A stretch of DNA of 64,000 bases from Amphibalanus amphitrite (Eukaryota; Arthropoda; Thecostraca; Balanomorpha; Balanidae), in NCBI RefSeq assembly GCF_019059575.1, contig NW_024881995.1:62001-126000 (forward strand). Direction: 5' to 3'. Made by a program: the position numbers and the translations under genes. Position 1 is the stretch's first letter. Each line of letters starts with the position of its first letter. Below the pieces are notes generated by a model that saw only the letters and a list, made by a program, of their open reading frames with translations, was not told the DNA's origin and ran no database searches. This document shows, piece by piece, positions 62,847 through 64,000 of the stretch.

Positions 62847-63981
62847 AAAAATTCCAGCAAAAGAACCAGTCGGGGGCAGGTGCAGTGGTCTGGACCCAGC
62901 TCGACGATACCGTCATGGATTGCGTGGGTATGTTACTTTCAGCCTTCAGATGTAACGGTACATAGTAGTATTAAATATTTTTTATGCATTGTCTTTGGAG
63001 GGCTTAAACAAAAGATCAGACATGTCCGAGCTAAGCTCTTTTTCTCCTGTGTTAGTGTGTTAGAAGCTATCGTGACAAAAAAAGAAAACCTTTGGGACGG
63101 CACCCCTTCCCAGACCCAAGGGATTAACATCGTAAGCATGAGGCAAAAGGGCGCCAAGATCCGCTGTCTCTTACATCCCTTTGTTTTGTTTTTTTTTCAC
63201 TCCGGCAGGCAGAGACAACTACCTGACGTCGTTTAAGGTTCCTGGCGGGATTACCTGGGGCCAGATGATGACGAATCAGCAAGAAGCCGGCCCAGAAACC
63301 GCACTGACAACCGCGGGAGAAACGTCATCAGCACCCAGTATCTACTTCACTACAGAAGACGGTCGGTTGATAGGGCTGGGCACGCCGCTCGCCCAGTCTC
63401 CGGCGACCAATGCGACCACGATAACCACCACGGTCTTCTCGACCGTCCCCTCGACCAGGGCAGGCTCGTCAAACGCAACAACCCCTTCGACTGGTCCGCC
63501 CCAGGAAAGCGCCATGGCTCTCTCGTCCGGCAAGGCCTCGTCAGCTGACGCAGCCCCTTCGACTGGTCCGTCCCACTCCCAGGGGAGCGCCACGGCTCTC
63601 TCGACCGGCGAGGCCTCGTCAGCTGACGCAGCCCTCCCGACTGGAGCGTCCCAGGAGAGCGTCACGGCTCGGGCTCTCTCGACCGGCGAGGCCTCGTCAG
63701 CTGACGCAGCCCTCTCGACTAGAGCGTCCCAGGAGAGCGCCACGGCTCTCTCGACCGGCGAGGCCTCGTCAGCTGACGCAGCCCTCTCGACTGGTGCGCC
63801 CCAGGCATCGGAGAGAAACCGCGATGATATTGAAGCGCGCCTCCAGCTCATCCGCTCAACGCCACTCTTCAGACGGACGCCGGAGGAGGTGACCCTTCTC
63901 CGCACCTACCTCAGCTTACAGATCCTGGAGGACCTGCTGCAGGGAGGAACTCCCAGACCAACCCTGACATATGTGCTATGA
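62847..63981 (+). CDS. Unidentified host gene, last two exons
   Basis: Exon 1 (62847-62927) lies between a CTCTGTTGCAG acceptor and a GG|GTATGT donor and encodes KFQQKNQSGAGAVVWTQLDD and TVMDCV. Exon 2 (63209-63981) follows a TTTTTTTTCACTCCGGCAG acceptor in matching phase and encodes RDNYLTSFKVPGGITWGQMM. A Thr/Ser-rich low-complexity part follows, then about five units of roughly 25 residues (ALSTGEASSADAALSTGASQ). The C-terminus looks folded: RDDIEARLQLIRSTPLF and EEVTLLRTYLSLQILEDLL. The stop is at 63979-63981. Earlier exons lie upstream and were not identified. The family is not recognised; the repeats suggest a mucin-like or disordered linker. The gene runs opposite to D2HGDH. Confidence 0.55.
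63540..63815 (+). repeat. ~75-bp in-frame repeats in the unidentified gene
   Basis: The block CTCTCGACCGGCGAGGCCTC followed by GTCAGCTGACGCAGCCCTC recurs about four to five times with spacers of CCAGGAGAGCGCCACGG type. The unit length is close to 72-78 bp and stays in frame, giving STGEASSADAAL repeats. Confidence 0.85.
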
Positions 63982-64000
63982 GCAGGGCTGCGGAACCGCA

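Overview
The window is eukaryotic and dominated by transposable elements. It is most likely arthropod, possibly a crustacean: it holds an interstitial (TTAGG)n telomere-type array, arthropod-style BEL/Pao and Ty3/Gypsy elements, several non-LTR retrotransposon clades and many hAT, Transib-like and mariner-like DNA elements. No bacterial operon, rRNA, true tRNA gene or CRISPR array is visible. Species assignment is inference.

Layout. 1-8 kb: AT-rich, gene-poor sequence with a CR1/L2-like LINE 3' fragment (4467-5803), a TC microsatellite and a diverged direct repeat split by a TA-flanked MITE. 8-11.3 kb: a hAT-type element (8077-10024, perfect 8-bp target duplication) carrying a 20-bp minisatellite and a nested CCCAGCAAACATG element, then a 384-bp hAT MITE. 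11.6-17.1 kb: a broken minus-strand Ty3/Gypsy element (Gypsy-A) invaded by an RNase-H LINE and by a second CCCAGCAAACATG element. 18.4-21.7 kb: a 3.33-kb non-autonomous hAT element whose almost identical inverted sister lies at 33.1-36.5 kb. 23.4 kb: TTAGG array. 23.9-25.1 kb: a tRNA-like SINE head and CCCAGTAAACATG satellite elements.

25-50 kb is a nested stack. A BEL/Pao element was hit by an RNase-H LINE (25924-28025) and by a 19.9-kb Gypsy (Gypsy-B, 29837-49758). Gypsy-B was itself hit by a whole-looking 4.7-kb Gypsy (Gypsy-D, 42837-47519) and by a 6.2-kb APE-type LINE (32850-42417). That LINE in turn was hit by the second hAT copy and by a 420-bp mariner-like MITE. Target duplications support each step.

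51-60 kb: another Gypsy (Gypsy-C) with an in-frame 93-bp minisatellite, a LINE fragment and a Transib-like element. An inverted sister of the Transib-like element follows at 58495-60268. 60.3-64 kb is the only stretch with likely host genes: a terminal exon of D-2-hydroxyglutarate dehydrogenase (minus strand), an unidentified plus-strand gene with Ser/Thr/Ala-rich repeats, and two weak minus-strand candidates.

The elements show layered history rather than cooperation: old broken polyproteins serve as landing sites for young insertions (identical LTRs, near-identical hAT twins). The most notable items are the Transib-like pair with an exact RSS-type heptamer CACAGTG, the CCCAGYAAACATG satellite-bearing family with 2-bp target duplications, and the hAT twins with a TTAA-bounded element inside. 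Coordinates and identities were read by eye.
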